A stretch of 46,761 bases of DNA from Gonapodya sp. JEL0774 (Eukaryota; Monoblepharomycota; Monoblepharidomycetes; Monoblepharidales; Gonapodyaceae), in the NCBI GenBank assembly GCA_027604505.1, contig JADIIX010000155.1, forward strand, positions 1 to 46,761, in the 5' to 3' direction. The stretch's first letter is position 1; the number at the start of each line of letters is the position of its first letter. This document shows positions 34,759 through 45,230 of the stretch, piece after piece. Under the pieces are notes generated by a model. It was not told the DNA's origin. It was given only the letters and a program-made list of their open reading frames with translations, and did not search any database. The position numbers and the translations under genes are program-made.

Positions 34759-36552
34759 ATGTCCGATGAGCTATCAGACTACGAGATACTCCGCAAGAAG
34801 CGCATCGAGGAAAACCAAGCCTTGTTGAAATCGTTGAATATTCCGTCGATTCGTCTTCCCAAGGAGGAACCCATCTCCGAGAGAAAGAAGTCCGCACACA
34901 AGCGGAAGCGAGAAGAAAGCAATGATGATAGTGAAGTGTCCGAGCCGATCGTGCGGAGGTGGGATCATCTGAAATTGAGATGATCTACAAGATCGACTTG
35001 ACTTTCGTACTTGTAACAGGGTTTCCTCGAGATTGCGATCACTGCCGCCTGATTCCGACGCTGCTCAAGAGCTCCAAAAGCAACGAGAGGAAGAGGAAGC
35101 ACGCGAGAGGAAAAAGGGTGAGCGCGTCAATGGGCCAGTCCATGTCGTAAGTCGTCAGTTGTTGAGACTGAGGATGTTTCGGACCTAAATGTGTCATAAG
35201 ATAGTTGGTAATTACTAATGCTTTCCCATATCATCAAAGGATAACGATATTAAGGACCCTTCTGACATGTTCTCATCTGTCTTCGCAAAATTCACAACAC
35301 CCCTCTTGGCTTCCCTGGTTGGTAATTCGGATCCGTCGAAGCTCACTGTTTGTGTTCCGGACGCCGTGCGTTTCAGCAAGGAGCGCGTTTATTCGTTGGC
35401 AGCGTACCCTCGTGTATGTGGGAGTTCTGTTGGTGCATTCTTTGGGGACAAACAGGGCAATATAGGATTCGTTGGAATCGACATGGAGAAAGCCAGGGAA
35501 GTAAAGGAACGGGAAGGAACTGATTTCTATGAAGATGGTGGTTTCAGCTTGAGATTTTGAGACAGTTCACGGGTTCTAAGGCTTTTTTTTCGTGGCAGAG
35601 TTTGCAACCGTCAGGGTTTGGGAAGTGCACCGACGAAGACCAGTTACCAGCTTAGTGTGGATGGCTGACAAACTCTGGACTTCGTCTTACGAAGGATCAG
35701 TGCGGTCATTCGACCCCTCTCATCCGATTTTCAATGAGCACATTGGGAATGATGACTACGAGATCACCTGTCTCACCATGAATCCTGCTGCTACCTTGGG
35801 GTTTTTTGGGGACACCGACGGAAATATCTTTAGCTTTGACCCAAGACAGCCACCATCTCAGGCAATGGCGAGTCACTCTCTGCACCCTCGCAAAATATCG
35901 TGCGTTTCAATCAATCCTGTGCGGGATCACCTACTCGCGACATCAAGTCTTGATGGCACTTGCAAAATTTGGGACTCAAGGAAATTGAATGGGCAAAAGA
36001 GCCAGGCTTTGGGCATCAGTCAACATGGAAAGTCTTGTTCCAGTGCGTACTGGAGTGCAGATGGAGAAAGAATTGTAACGACATCTTATGATGATACCGT
36101 GAGGTTCTTGTCTACAGTGTGTTTTTTGATAAGATTTTGAAGAGACTCTCTCAAAATCCAATAGCTGCGAATCCTGAGATTCTGGGACCCTCTCCTCACG
36201 CAGCTTACATCTATCACACACAACAACAATACGGGGCGCTGGATTACAAATTTTCGCGCCCAGTTCGGTGGAGGCAGCACTTCTCCGTACGTGACAGTCG
36301 GGAACATGTCTCGAGGAGTGGATGTGAGTTGAACGTCCTGTCACACGGGAAAACTACGTTGAATTGACTTGCAGTGGGGTATTGCATTCACAGGTGTTTG
36401 ATGGCAAAACTGGCGCTCACGTAGCAACCCTGTCAGACCCAGCAGTTGTTAGTGCGATCCCAGCAGTAAATTGCATGGTTGGTGGAGATGATGGCATCCC
36501 TCTGACTGTTATTGCGGGTAATGCCAGCGGAAAAGTCGTACTTTGGAGTTGA
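34759..36552 (+). CDS. CMR1: CMR1/WDR76-like WD40 DNA-damage-binding protein
   Basis: CMR1/WDR76 proteins are nuclear WD40 proteins that bind DNA and gather at damage and protein-quality-control foci. The N-terminus MSDELSDYEILRKKRIEENQ, then ALLKSLNIPSIRL, is typical, followed by a basic patch and VSSRLRSLPPDSDAAQELQK with a Glu/Arg-rich helix. Exons then give DPSDMFSSVFAKFTTPLLAS, VCGSSVGAFFGDKQGNIGFV, KLWTSSYEGSVRSFD, NPAATLGFFGDTDGNIFSFD, HPRKISCVSINPVRDHLLAT and SSLDGTCKIWDSRKL. The last repeat is VFDGKTGAHVATLSDPAVVS, then IAGNASGKVVLWS. The segment at 36120-36390 contains the FSRPVRWRQHF-type and TVGNMSRGVD-type blocks, with introns not fully placed. The gene converges with GGA (stop at 36801). 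Confidence 0.88.
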
Positions 36553-36721
36553 ATGCAGACCAATCTAAAGCTGCAGCAGTAACCTCATGTGTTTCTCGGG
36601 CCTTCCACATTCGTCAATACATGTATGAAATTTATTTTTGGGTACCGGAGGTGTCCATTCTAAATGCCCCGAATGCGCAACAAAAAGAGAATTTGCAATA
36701 GAAATGGAGCAGCGAAGGCAG

Positions 36722-36823
36722 TCAAGGCCTCTCAAGACTCAAACTCTGAGACCAGTGGAGTTGGTCAGAGCCTCTCAAACTTTGAGACCAGCAGACACAG
36801 TCAGAGCCTCTCAAACTCTGAGA
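36722..36823 (-). repeat. Three short tandem repeats overlapping the GGA stop codon
   Basis: A unit of about 36-43 bp beginning TCA(A/G)(G/A)GCCTCTCAA and containing ACTCTGAGACCAG recurs at 36722, 36765 and 36801. The two right-hand copies share 21 of 22 positions. The rightmost copy encodes the last residues of the GGA protein (FERL and stop); the other two lie in its 3' UTR. Confidence 0.75.
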
Positions 36824-39800
36824 ACTCAGCCATCTCAGTAATTGGAACATTGTTGATGGAGTAAGAAATTCGGAATCGAAGACGCTCGTGATCCTTTTGT
36901 CATCATAGGTGAGTGAGCTTCCCATTAATGCGTTCAGTGTTGTCAATAGAGCTCACCTTGCTTGGGTTCATGACGGTGAAGGTTTGTGATACGGGCACTT
37001 TGCTCATTGGGGGGATCGCTGTAGACGACAGGGGATCCAGTTTCAGTGTCATCGACTTCAGATAAGGAACGCGTTAGTCAACGATAGTGCCGTCTGGAAC
37101 ACGAGGATTTAAGCACCTTTGGTACTGCAGCTTGGAAAACAAGGGATTCCATTTGCACGGGAATGGCATTCCAAAATTGCACCACGAAAGAAGACTGATT
37201 CAACTCCCGAGCTGTTCGGCGCAAAGTCATCTTGAGACCATTTTTGTCAAATACTGTGACTGCAATAAATCACTGATTACTCGGGGGAGCAAGAACGAGG
37301 CATAGTTTTGCTAACTGATACCTACCCTCCACCGGTGTAGTTGGCCTTTCGTCTTTCGTTGGTGCCGTTTGAAACTCCCATTCGATGCCTGGACTCTCTG
37401 ATCTTTCAGTTGTTTGCGTTGGTGGTTGCGTGGTGGTAGAAAATGAAGCGGGTAGTTTAGTGACGGACTCTGTCAGTGAAGATATCACTTGTGGGCGATT
37501 GACGGAGAGACCGGGGATCGGAGCAAGAGTTGGTGATGCCGAATTTACGGATTGGGGACTTGGAAGAGGCTGCGGAGTCGGAGAGGCCGCGTTAGGCGGA
37601 ATTGATGTGGTACTTTGAGCAGCAGGTCCTCGGAACACCCCAAGAAGGTCCACTGCCAGACAGATATACTCGTATTAAGAAGTGGAGCCGGAATTCGGAA
37701 ATCTGAATGTCAAACTCACCCTCAACCGGCTTGGGTGCGCCCGTTTTGGCTATTAAGTTTAGGCTAGATGTGCCTCCGACGCTGACTGGCACAACCGGAA
37801 CACCACGCACGGGTCCTATTTGAACCACTTGGGCACTTTGTGGGAGGTTCGCACTGGGTGTTTGGGACGGGTGTTGACGACCAGAGGTGCCACCAGGCGT
37901 CCCTAGAGCAATTACTGGCACCGGCGCCGGATGCGAAGGAGCGGAGGTCGGCACTTGAAACGACGTTGTGAAAGGTTCCCGAGGCGGCCACGACAAGGGG
38001 ATGGCGCCTCAGTGAACGGAACGCAATATGACACGTGAATGTGGGTGAGGATCCATTTTTGCGGCAGCACTCACTAGAACCAACAGAAACTCCAAGGAGG
38101 TCGTCGAACGAAGATGAAGGTTGGCTTGATTCATCAGCTAATCGGGCATTTGCTCCCACGCCAAGAGATATGCTACCACCCATTCCCCATGGCCGAGCAG
38201 GGTCCTTTGAGGCACTTGTCATGTACCAATCATTGGCGGGTGATTTCAATGAAGCGACTCACGACAAAGTTCAAATTTAGGTTCGAGAGATCGTCAATGA
38301 GGTTTGAAGGTTCTGAAAGCGCGCACGAGTGAGCGAACAGATGTTCCTGAATCCAAACTTTGTCCATTCGACTCGTCACTACGCACCTCCTTTCTCTGTG
38401 GTGGTTTCAGAGCTGTCCGCTGCAAACTCGATCAAAGCGCCAGAAGCTGAAGGCTCGAGTGATTTTTGCTGATCCCGAGATGTCGGTGCTGTCGGAGATG
38501 AACCACGTGCGGACGAACTGGGCACAGGCTTGCCACTCTTTGTAGCATCGAATCGCTCAAGAACTTCATTAAGCAAGTCGATGAGCACCAAAAGCCTCTC
38601 TGTACAACCAGTGAGGGTGAGCGTTCACGTGAAGAAGTGTCCCTCTCTCCTCCAAAATTTACCTGTCCTATCCACTTCATCGGCATCTGCACCTCCGCCA
38701 TCCTCAATCCATTTACGGATTCGATGTTGAGCTCCCTTACACTGACTTGCAGTCTCCTCCGTCGCAGCATCGGGTCTCCACACTTCATTGATGTGAGCGT
38801 TCAAGGAAGTTGCTAAAGCGCGAGCCCGAGACTCAATGCGATCCAGCTCCAAGGTCACACGAGCTTTATAGTCAGGACGAGTGTCCAGGTCCTTAAGGAA
38901 GGGTGCAGAGCGTTTAGAACATGTCGGAGGAGCATTCCCAGGAGAGGCAAACTCGCACATAACCGGCCAAAGTCTTCATCAGTTCGTTCGCTTGCGCGAG
39001 GGCCGCGGGAGTCCGACGGCGAATAAGCTCATGGAGTTTCTGATGGCGGTCGATAATCCCGTAAATCGAGGTCGGGTTAGGCACATTCATCGCGAACAAA
39101 GGCTCACCGCTTCCTGAGCACGCCGGTCTTCCTCCTCAAGCTCTTGTTCGGATTTCAGAACCTATTTGTTGTCACGTAAATGGCATGGAGAAAATGAAAT
39201 CACCTCCCTAAAATCCACTTCAGTCTCACATTGTTTTCCTTCATGACCTTCGCCCCTTCACTTAATCCCGGGAAGCGGTAACCCTTGTAGAGCAATAAAT
39301 TGTACATTTCTCCAATATGCCTGAGGTCGAATTTGTAGCGCCCTTCCAGAAGTGTGGCGTTCCATTCTTGGATGAGTGCAAGGATACGCTGTTGGGTGTG
39401 TGACGGGAATTGCTGTGTGGGCAGTTTGGAAGATGCAAAAGCAAATGCATATGTGTAAGTGATGCCGCGAGCTGACATGGATTCATAGAATTGAGACACC
39501 AGAGAAAACATTTCATGAAAACGTTGGCGCGGAAGCGCAATTCATTGATTAAATTATCTCGATGACTGAACATCCCAATTTTGAAATGGCATCTCTTTTC
39601 GCATTCCGGTCTTATCGAAGGAGTGCGGAAAGTTCCCAATTGAGTCTCACGACTTCACGTATTTAAAACTCACCGGTGGCTTCTCGGGGAATCTGCGCAC
39701 AAGTTCATTAAGGAATTCCTTCGTCGAGATTTGGAGATGAAAAGGATACCCGCAATTTTTAACGCAATTGTCGAGGAGCTGATGCACGGAGATCGAGTTC

Positions 39801-40152
39801 CGCAAGCTTGAGGAAGAAAGTCATGGTAATAGCACGAGTTTACTACGCACAGTCAAGGCTAGCATAACAGATTGGGCGTGTTTGGAGTTCACTGTCTTTA
39901 CGATGGTGATGGCAGCATCACGGGGCCTGTTGTTGAGAGCGTGATAGTACGGGTTGTTGTGATGACCAAGCAATCTCTCAATGGTCGAATGGAAAAAAGA
40001 AGCAGCGTATAAACCCACCAAGACTTTCCCTTTTGGTTTATGAGCTCACAAATCTCAATATTGAGGCCCAAGTCCGGTTCAAACCGACGAGGGTCACAGG
40101 CCGTGGCTGAGAGCAGACCGGTTTGGATTGTTTGGAGTTCATGTAAAGTCAT
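36801..40152 (-). CDS. GGA-type clathrin adaptor (VHS-GAT-GAE)
   Basis: GGA proteins are Arf-dependent clathrin adaptors that sort cargo from the trans-Golgi network to endosomes. The VHS domain starts at ATG 40152 (MTLHELQTIQTGLLSATACD), then FEPDLGLNIEICELINQKGK, RPRDAAITIVKTVNSKHAQS, NCGYPFHLQISTKEFLNELV and RILALIQEWNATLLEGRYKF. The GAT domain has QKLHELIRRRTPAALAQANE, then LMKTLAGY. A disordered hinge rich in Pro, Ser and Thr (37.3-38.6 kb) follows, with VLIDLLNEVLERFDATKSGK before it. The gamma-adaptin ear reads DKNGLKMTLRRTAREL, NAIPVQMESLVFQAAVPK and SKVPVSQTFTVMNPSK, ending NNVPITEMAEFSEFERL. All four parts of the family are present. An in-frame ATG at 40179 is an alternative start. 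Many short introns are present; exact boundaries are not given. Confidence 0.9.
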
Positions 40153-41016
40153 CAAGTTGTGATACAGGCGAATGTTCACAATGGAATTAGAGACAGAAGA
40201 GGTGAAGAGCAGGACCAGTCGTGAATTGCTGCTACATGGCCAACCGACGATGTTTCAATCAAACACACACCGATCATTGTTTCCAGCTACGTGTGTAGTC
40301 GCATTGATCCACAAATACACGTTGGTGCGATTCCATATTTCCAAATCGTTTCATTCATTCCACGCTTGAACTGTCCCCTCAACAAAATCGAACGAAACAA
40401 ACCGTGGAGTTCTCGGGCGCTTTCTGTCCGCTTCCAGCAATCCAATCCATCACTTGTCTGGGGCTCCGATGTTAAAGGGGTTTGATTCGGCAACATCCGT
40501 TTGAACAACTGACATCAATAATGTAATACAGCCACTGAAGACTCCGGAATCTCTACATTCTCTGATGAATTATATGAACGTTGCCATCACCAGCGGACTT
40601 CATTTACCCGGAGTATTTTCTTGCTTTACAGCACCTCTATTCCATTGTCGCTCCCAAAATAACTGAACGAGACAGTAGGTGAGAACTTAGTGGAATTAGT
40701 ATCCTTGTCATTAGTTTATGTCATTGATTTACAATGAACATAGGCATCATGATTGACAGTGGTTTCGGGTTGGAATTGCTCAGGTGCGCATAAAAGCAGA
40801 ATGCTTCATCACCCGGAATTTGGTCGGAGCTGGGATAGTCCTTCAAACAGATGTGCAGTTGATAGGTGCAATGCTTTTGGGTGATGTGTGTGCTTCCAAT
40901 TTCCGTTTGCGCTTCCCTTCATGCACCCGGTGCGCCATGCATGTAGACCTATAAACCCGCTAAAAAGCACCTGAACAAACTTGGAGAAGCTGTCCATATA
41001 CAGTACAGAAGCTCAG
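40153..41016. other. No gene supported
   Basis: Short overlapping frames only, without motifs. It presumably includes the GGA promoter at its left end. Confidence 0.35.
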
Positions 41017-44000
41017 CTACAACAATAGTCCCATTTGCGTCTCACACTTGCACAAAGAATGGACGCCACGAAACACAAAGAAGCAAGGTTGAAAGTGTGA
41101 CTCACCAGAAATTGTTGAAGAGTCAGTAGGTCCAGCTGCTATGGACGAGCTCTTTTCACCGCTTTCTGTGGGGATGCTGCTGAAGCTCACCACTGAGAAT
41201 GATGCCGTGACCTGTGTTGGTTGCTTGAGTTGCACCGTCATCAGTCCACGCCTCCCTAGGGCAGGCAAGCCATTTCTCATCTGTAGGCAAGGATGCACGC
41301 AAAAGGTGTCTCCAGAGTTCATTTCATGTGAAAAGATACATCATGAGTTGAAATCAATACACATGTATGTGCCGCTAACCTGGCAATATCCCAAACAAGA
41401 ATTTATGCTGTGACAACTCACCACCACATCCCTCGGCTGACATTTGTGAACCTGCTGGTCGTCCACATAGTACTAGCTGCTAAGATCAGGACCTTGTACA
41501 AAGGAAGTGTAGTGCCCAGCATGTAGACTATCTTCCCCTGAATGGTTCTGAAGGAACACATAGTCTGGTTTTGTGGGAATCAAGAAAAGATGGGATTGTA
41601 TCAGGGGAAGAGACCGTATTGCATGACAGATCACAAGTGGTGTTCCATACCCCCAAAAAAAAAAGAGAGAGAGAGAAAGGGATATGTGTTCATGGTGATC
41701 ATTCAACAACCACAGCGCAGCCCAAAAAAATTTTGCACTTACAGTAACTCCCACTAGGTGATACAGCTCTGGCTCATCCATGGAGGGAATGCAATCTTCC
41801 ACTACTCTTCAAGCAAAATTGGGGACCACTCATGGTGAGGGACCACCTTGCCTGTCAAGTCATCCTGCAATGTCTGTAATGCTGTTCCAACATCCTGAAT
41901 CATCCATTTCTCATTTTCCTCCTGTTCCTCCTCAGTAAGATCAACACCGCCAATCACTGTCACCTCCTTGTAAGGTGCCTCTAGGAATTTGAGGAAGTAG
42001 GGAGAAAGATCCAAACCTTCCAAAGGAAATTGCACAAGTTAGCTGTCCCTACAACTGTCCCCAGGTTCCCTGTGTGACTGCCCAGGATTGCGCAAGTACC
42101 AGGCAATGGTGAACATAAAATATTTTGGAAGGAGGGTGAAGCCGTCTACACATGTCACGGGTCCTTGGGGGTTATCCAAAAAAAAAGAGAATCGACACAG
42201 GCCATTCCACCCTGTGTGTCAGGTGGCTCTTGTTCCCTTGAGTTACCAAGCTGCTGCAGGCCTTTCAATGTGGACAAGTCAGAGCCTTCACTGCCAAGGT
42301 GTAAATTGCAGGTATGGCTTGCTTCATTAAAGATCGCAAGTTGGTACTGGGGCACATAGGTGTTGGCCATTGCATACAGCACAAGTAAGGTGACAGTGAC
42401 ATGCAGGAGAGAGAAAGCAGCCACAAGTAATCAAGTATCTCTCAAACAGAAAGAGTGGAATGGAATTTGTCTGTCCTGCTAACTTATGCAGCGACATTTT
42501 TCACAGAGCCGATTTCTACAATACTGCCACCCAAACACATCGGTGGTGGGACAGTGATTTGTTGCAGCAAAGGCACCAAACATCTGCTGGCAGAGCTGCC
42601 TCCAACCTGTAGTTGCTGGGGAGGGGTCTCTGTAATAAGAGCTTTCTATGATTTCGTCGTAAGCACCCATCCGGGCAGAGAAATTGGAGTCTAACACGAC
42701 GATCAAAAGTTATGGTAATATCAGAACGTATGATGTCCCACAGGACATCACAGAGCTGAAGCTCCTCTTTTTTTCCTCTGTTGCAGCAGACACTGCAGAC
42801 ACACCTCGGTCATGTGGACGACTTTACACTCTTTTTGAAGGTCAACTCACCAGGAACGCCACAAATAGTCCTCTACTGCTCTGCAAGATTCCCAATCAAA
42901 TAATGAAAAACCACTGCAGTGTCCTGTTGATTGTTCTCAATGCTTAAATCAATTACTTCTGTAATGCATAAAAGAGAGCAGTGGCAGTGGGGCACATCCC
43001 GGAATCTCCAGGACATTGCATCTAATTGAGCAGTACTTGGAGTTCTAATAGAAGACAATTAGTACCAGGATCCACTGTTGTAGTTGTTTTTTCACCAGTG
43101 GCCCTTGGTGGGCATGGGTAAAGAAGAACAAACCGAACCACCAAATTGAATGAACGCAGCCTTCAATTCCAAGATGACCATGATGGGGGGCCCTAACAGT
43201 AGTAGCCAAGGAAGGGGAAGGAAGGGGGAGGAGGGCAGACAGGAAAGGATATGAGAGGCAAGATTCAAGATACGAAAGACAACAGCTGCCGCATCCTGAA
43301 ATCATGACAAAAATGCCGAGTGGACAGGTGTTCCAAAAGATCCATCCCATTACCTTTCACTCACATTCTGATGGAAAGTCTACATAAGGCACAACAAGGG
43401 AGGGAATAGCTCCTAGAACCTCCATGATGGAGATCATGTAGCATTTGCTTCCCTCTTTAACCATGCCACAAACACCAGGTGGCTGCTCTGACATTTCAAG
43501 AGGTTGATTGCGGGGAAATCTGGGGTTGGTGACAGAGTTGTCTGTTGTGCCTTTTAGGATACCTATGATGGCAAAACACAGAGAGGAGTGGAAAGGACTT
43601 GATCAGCGAGATAATCAACACAATTGCATGTTCGGACTTGGCATGTTTCCCCCTCCATCCAAAACAGAATGAGCAATGCCGTTCTAGCCTTTAGAAATGA
43701 CTTTGCCTTTGCCTTTTGGCTGGTTCCGAGGCTTCTTTGCTCCTTGGTAAACATCTCTGTGTCCCACATCATCATCCTCCCTCTCTCTCCTGCTGTCCTT
43801 GTCATCACTACTGCCAGCACCCCCCACCTTCTTCGTGCTTCTTTTTGTCTGCAAGCTCATTCCCGTCTTGTTAGAGGCCTCTGCCCTTTTTTTGTGAGCT
43901 TGGGTGATTGCAGTGTCCCAAAAGACATCGTCAATTCCAGCGCCACCCCATTTCCTCTTCGGGGGATTCGCAGTTCTCTGTCCGTAGGTTGCATCGTCAT

Positions 44001-44561
44001 TCTCTTCATAATCTCCAGCACCACCACGACGTGAACTTGTTGCTGGTTTTTGATCACGCAGCACTGCATAATCCACTCTGCTCAGGGCCAAATCCAGAAA
44101 CTCCTCTTCAAACTGTTGCCAGTTCCTAGAGCTTTATGTGACCATGTTTGGTTCACCATCATTGTGTCTGACATGTCAACTTCAATGCGCTTGCATACTC
44201 CTTCCAAAAGTTGCAACGTCCTCAGTTGAACGCGCACTAAAACCTCTAATGGGTTAGCGTGTGGGTCTGCTAGCAACTGACGCTGCAAGATTCCAGTCCT
44301 CTGTCGCGGTGCCCATCTGCCTTGGAATGCAGGCGATGCATGTCCACATGATGTAGATGCTGCCACTGCCTGCTGTCATGTGCGACGCTGCCTTGTAGAG
44401 CTGTATGTGGGGCTGTTAATGTCTGATTTCACACCTGCGTCCTCATCCTTGTCATGGTTTTCTTGACTGTTGTCACCACCATCATGGTCATTGTCCTCAT
44501 TGTGCCCATGACCAGATTCCTGTCTGGCTTGAGCTATAGATGAAGTGTCACTTCCCCTCAT
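41017..44561 (-). other. Gene-like minus-strand exons, unresolved (multi-exon gene or element remnant)
   Basis: Several minus-strand segments have protein-like content and plausible splice sites but no recognised family. Near 44120-43684 is EEEFLDLALSRVDYAVLRD, followed by a basic Gly/Lys/Arg/Asp-rich stretch containing NPPKRKWGGAGIDDVFWDTA. Near 43560-43370 is LEMSEQPPGVCGMVKEGSKC, then MISIMEVLGAIPSLVVPY. Near 43300 is DAAAVVFRILNLASHILSCL after a TTTCAG acceptor. Near 42650-42480 is CLVPLLQQITVPPPMCLGG, and at 42035-41802 an acidic exon GGVDLTEEEQEENEKWMIQD. An Asp/His-rich run at 44561-44376 may be the N-terminus. The order suggests one gene running from about 44.6 to 41.0 kb. No integrase or reverse-transcriptase motif was seen. 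It could be a dispersed repeat-family gene next to the copia-type ORF. Confidence 0.35.
41650..41682 (+). repeat. Low-complexity A-run followed by (GA)n
   Basis: A run of ten A residues passes into GAGAGAGAGA inside a probable intron of the unresolved minus-strand gene. It is a simple-sequence repeat. Confidence 0.7.
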
Positions 44562-45230
44562 CTCTTCTTGCCTACCACAACCATTTCTTGGTTGAGTCTG
44601 CTGAGCAAGACATGGCCCAACATCTCAGGAAGAGGTGGTGTGCGAAATCACGCTGGATAGAGAGGAGAGATTTGTCAGGCAGGTGAGAAGTTCAAAGACC
44701 TGTTGGAGTGTTCCGATGGAGTTCCATTTCCTTGTTGAGAGTTGGGTTTAGGGTTAATGAGATGATGTGTCTAGCTCAGGTTGTGGTTGCAAAGCTGTAG
44801 GAGTTCTCACCATTTGGAGACATGACCAGAGAAAGAAGTTGTCAAGGATGGGAAAGTACACACTGTGATGAGACCTTGATAGTCTCCTCCTGCAAAGGTT
44901 CCATGGATGCCAAAAAAACAACCACCGCCTGTCTGTGACTGAATTGGACTGTCCAAGGTCTCCAAATCCTCATGTACTTCAGGTTGATGTCCCCTGAGCT
45001 TTAGCCTTTGTTGGAAACAGCAAGAACATGGTAAGTGAATCTGACGAATGTGCTTTTGTCAAGGGGCTCCTTTGTGCGTGCAGATGTGTCCAACAAGGCA
45101 AGTACAGCACAGTGGCTGAACACAACACACAACACCTACAATAAGTGAGGACAAAGCCAGTTCCCTTGAGTTTGAGTGGACAAGGGCGCAGAGTTGTCGA
45201 ATGCAAATTGCAAAGTACAGTTAGCAAGCA
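44562..45230. other. No gene supported
   Basis: Short frames only. This stretch follows the stop of the copia-type ORF on the minus strand, where an intact element would have its integrase; no HHCC or DDE-like motif was seen. A single TTTAGGGTTA telomere-like decamer lies near 44747. Confidence 0.35.

Noticed and set aside
44740-44760. Telomere-like TTTAGGGTTA
   Set aside because: Only about one and a half repeat units; not enough to call an interstitial telomeric sequence.
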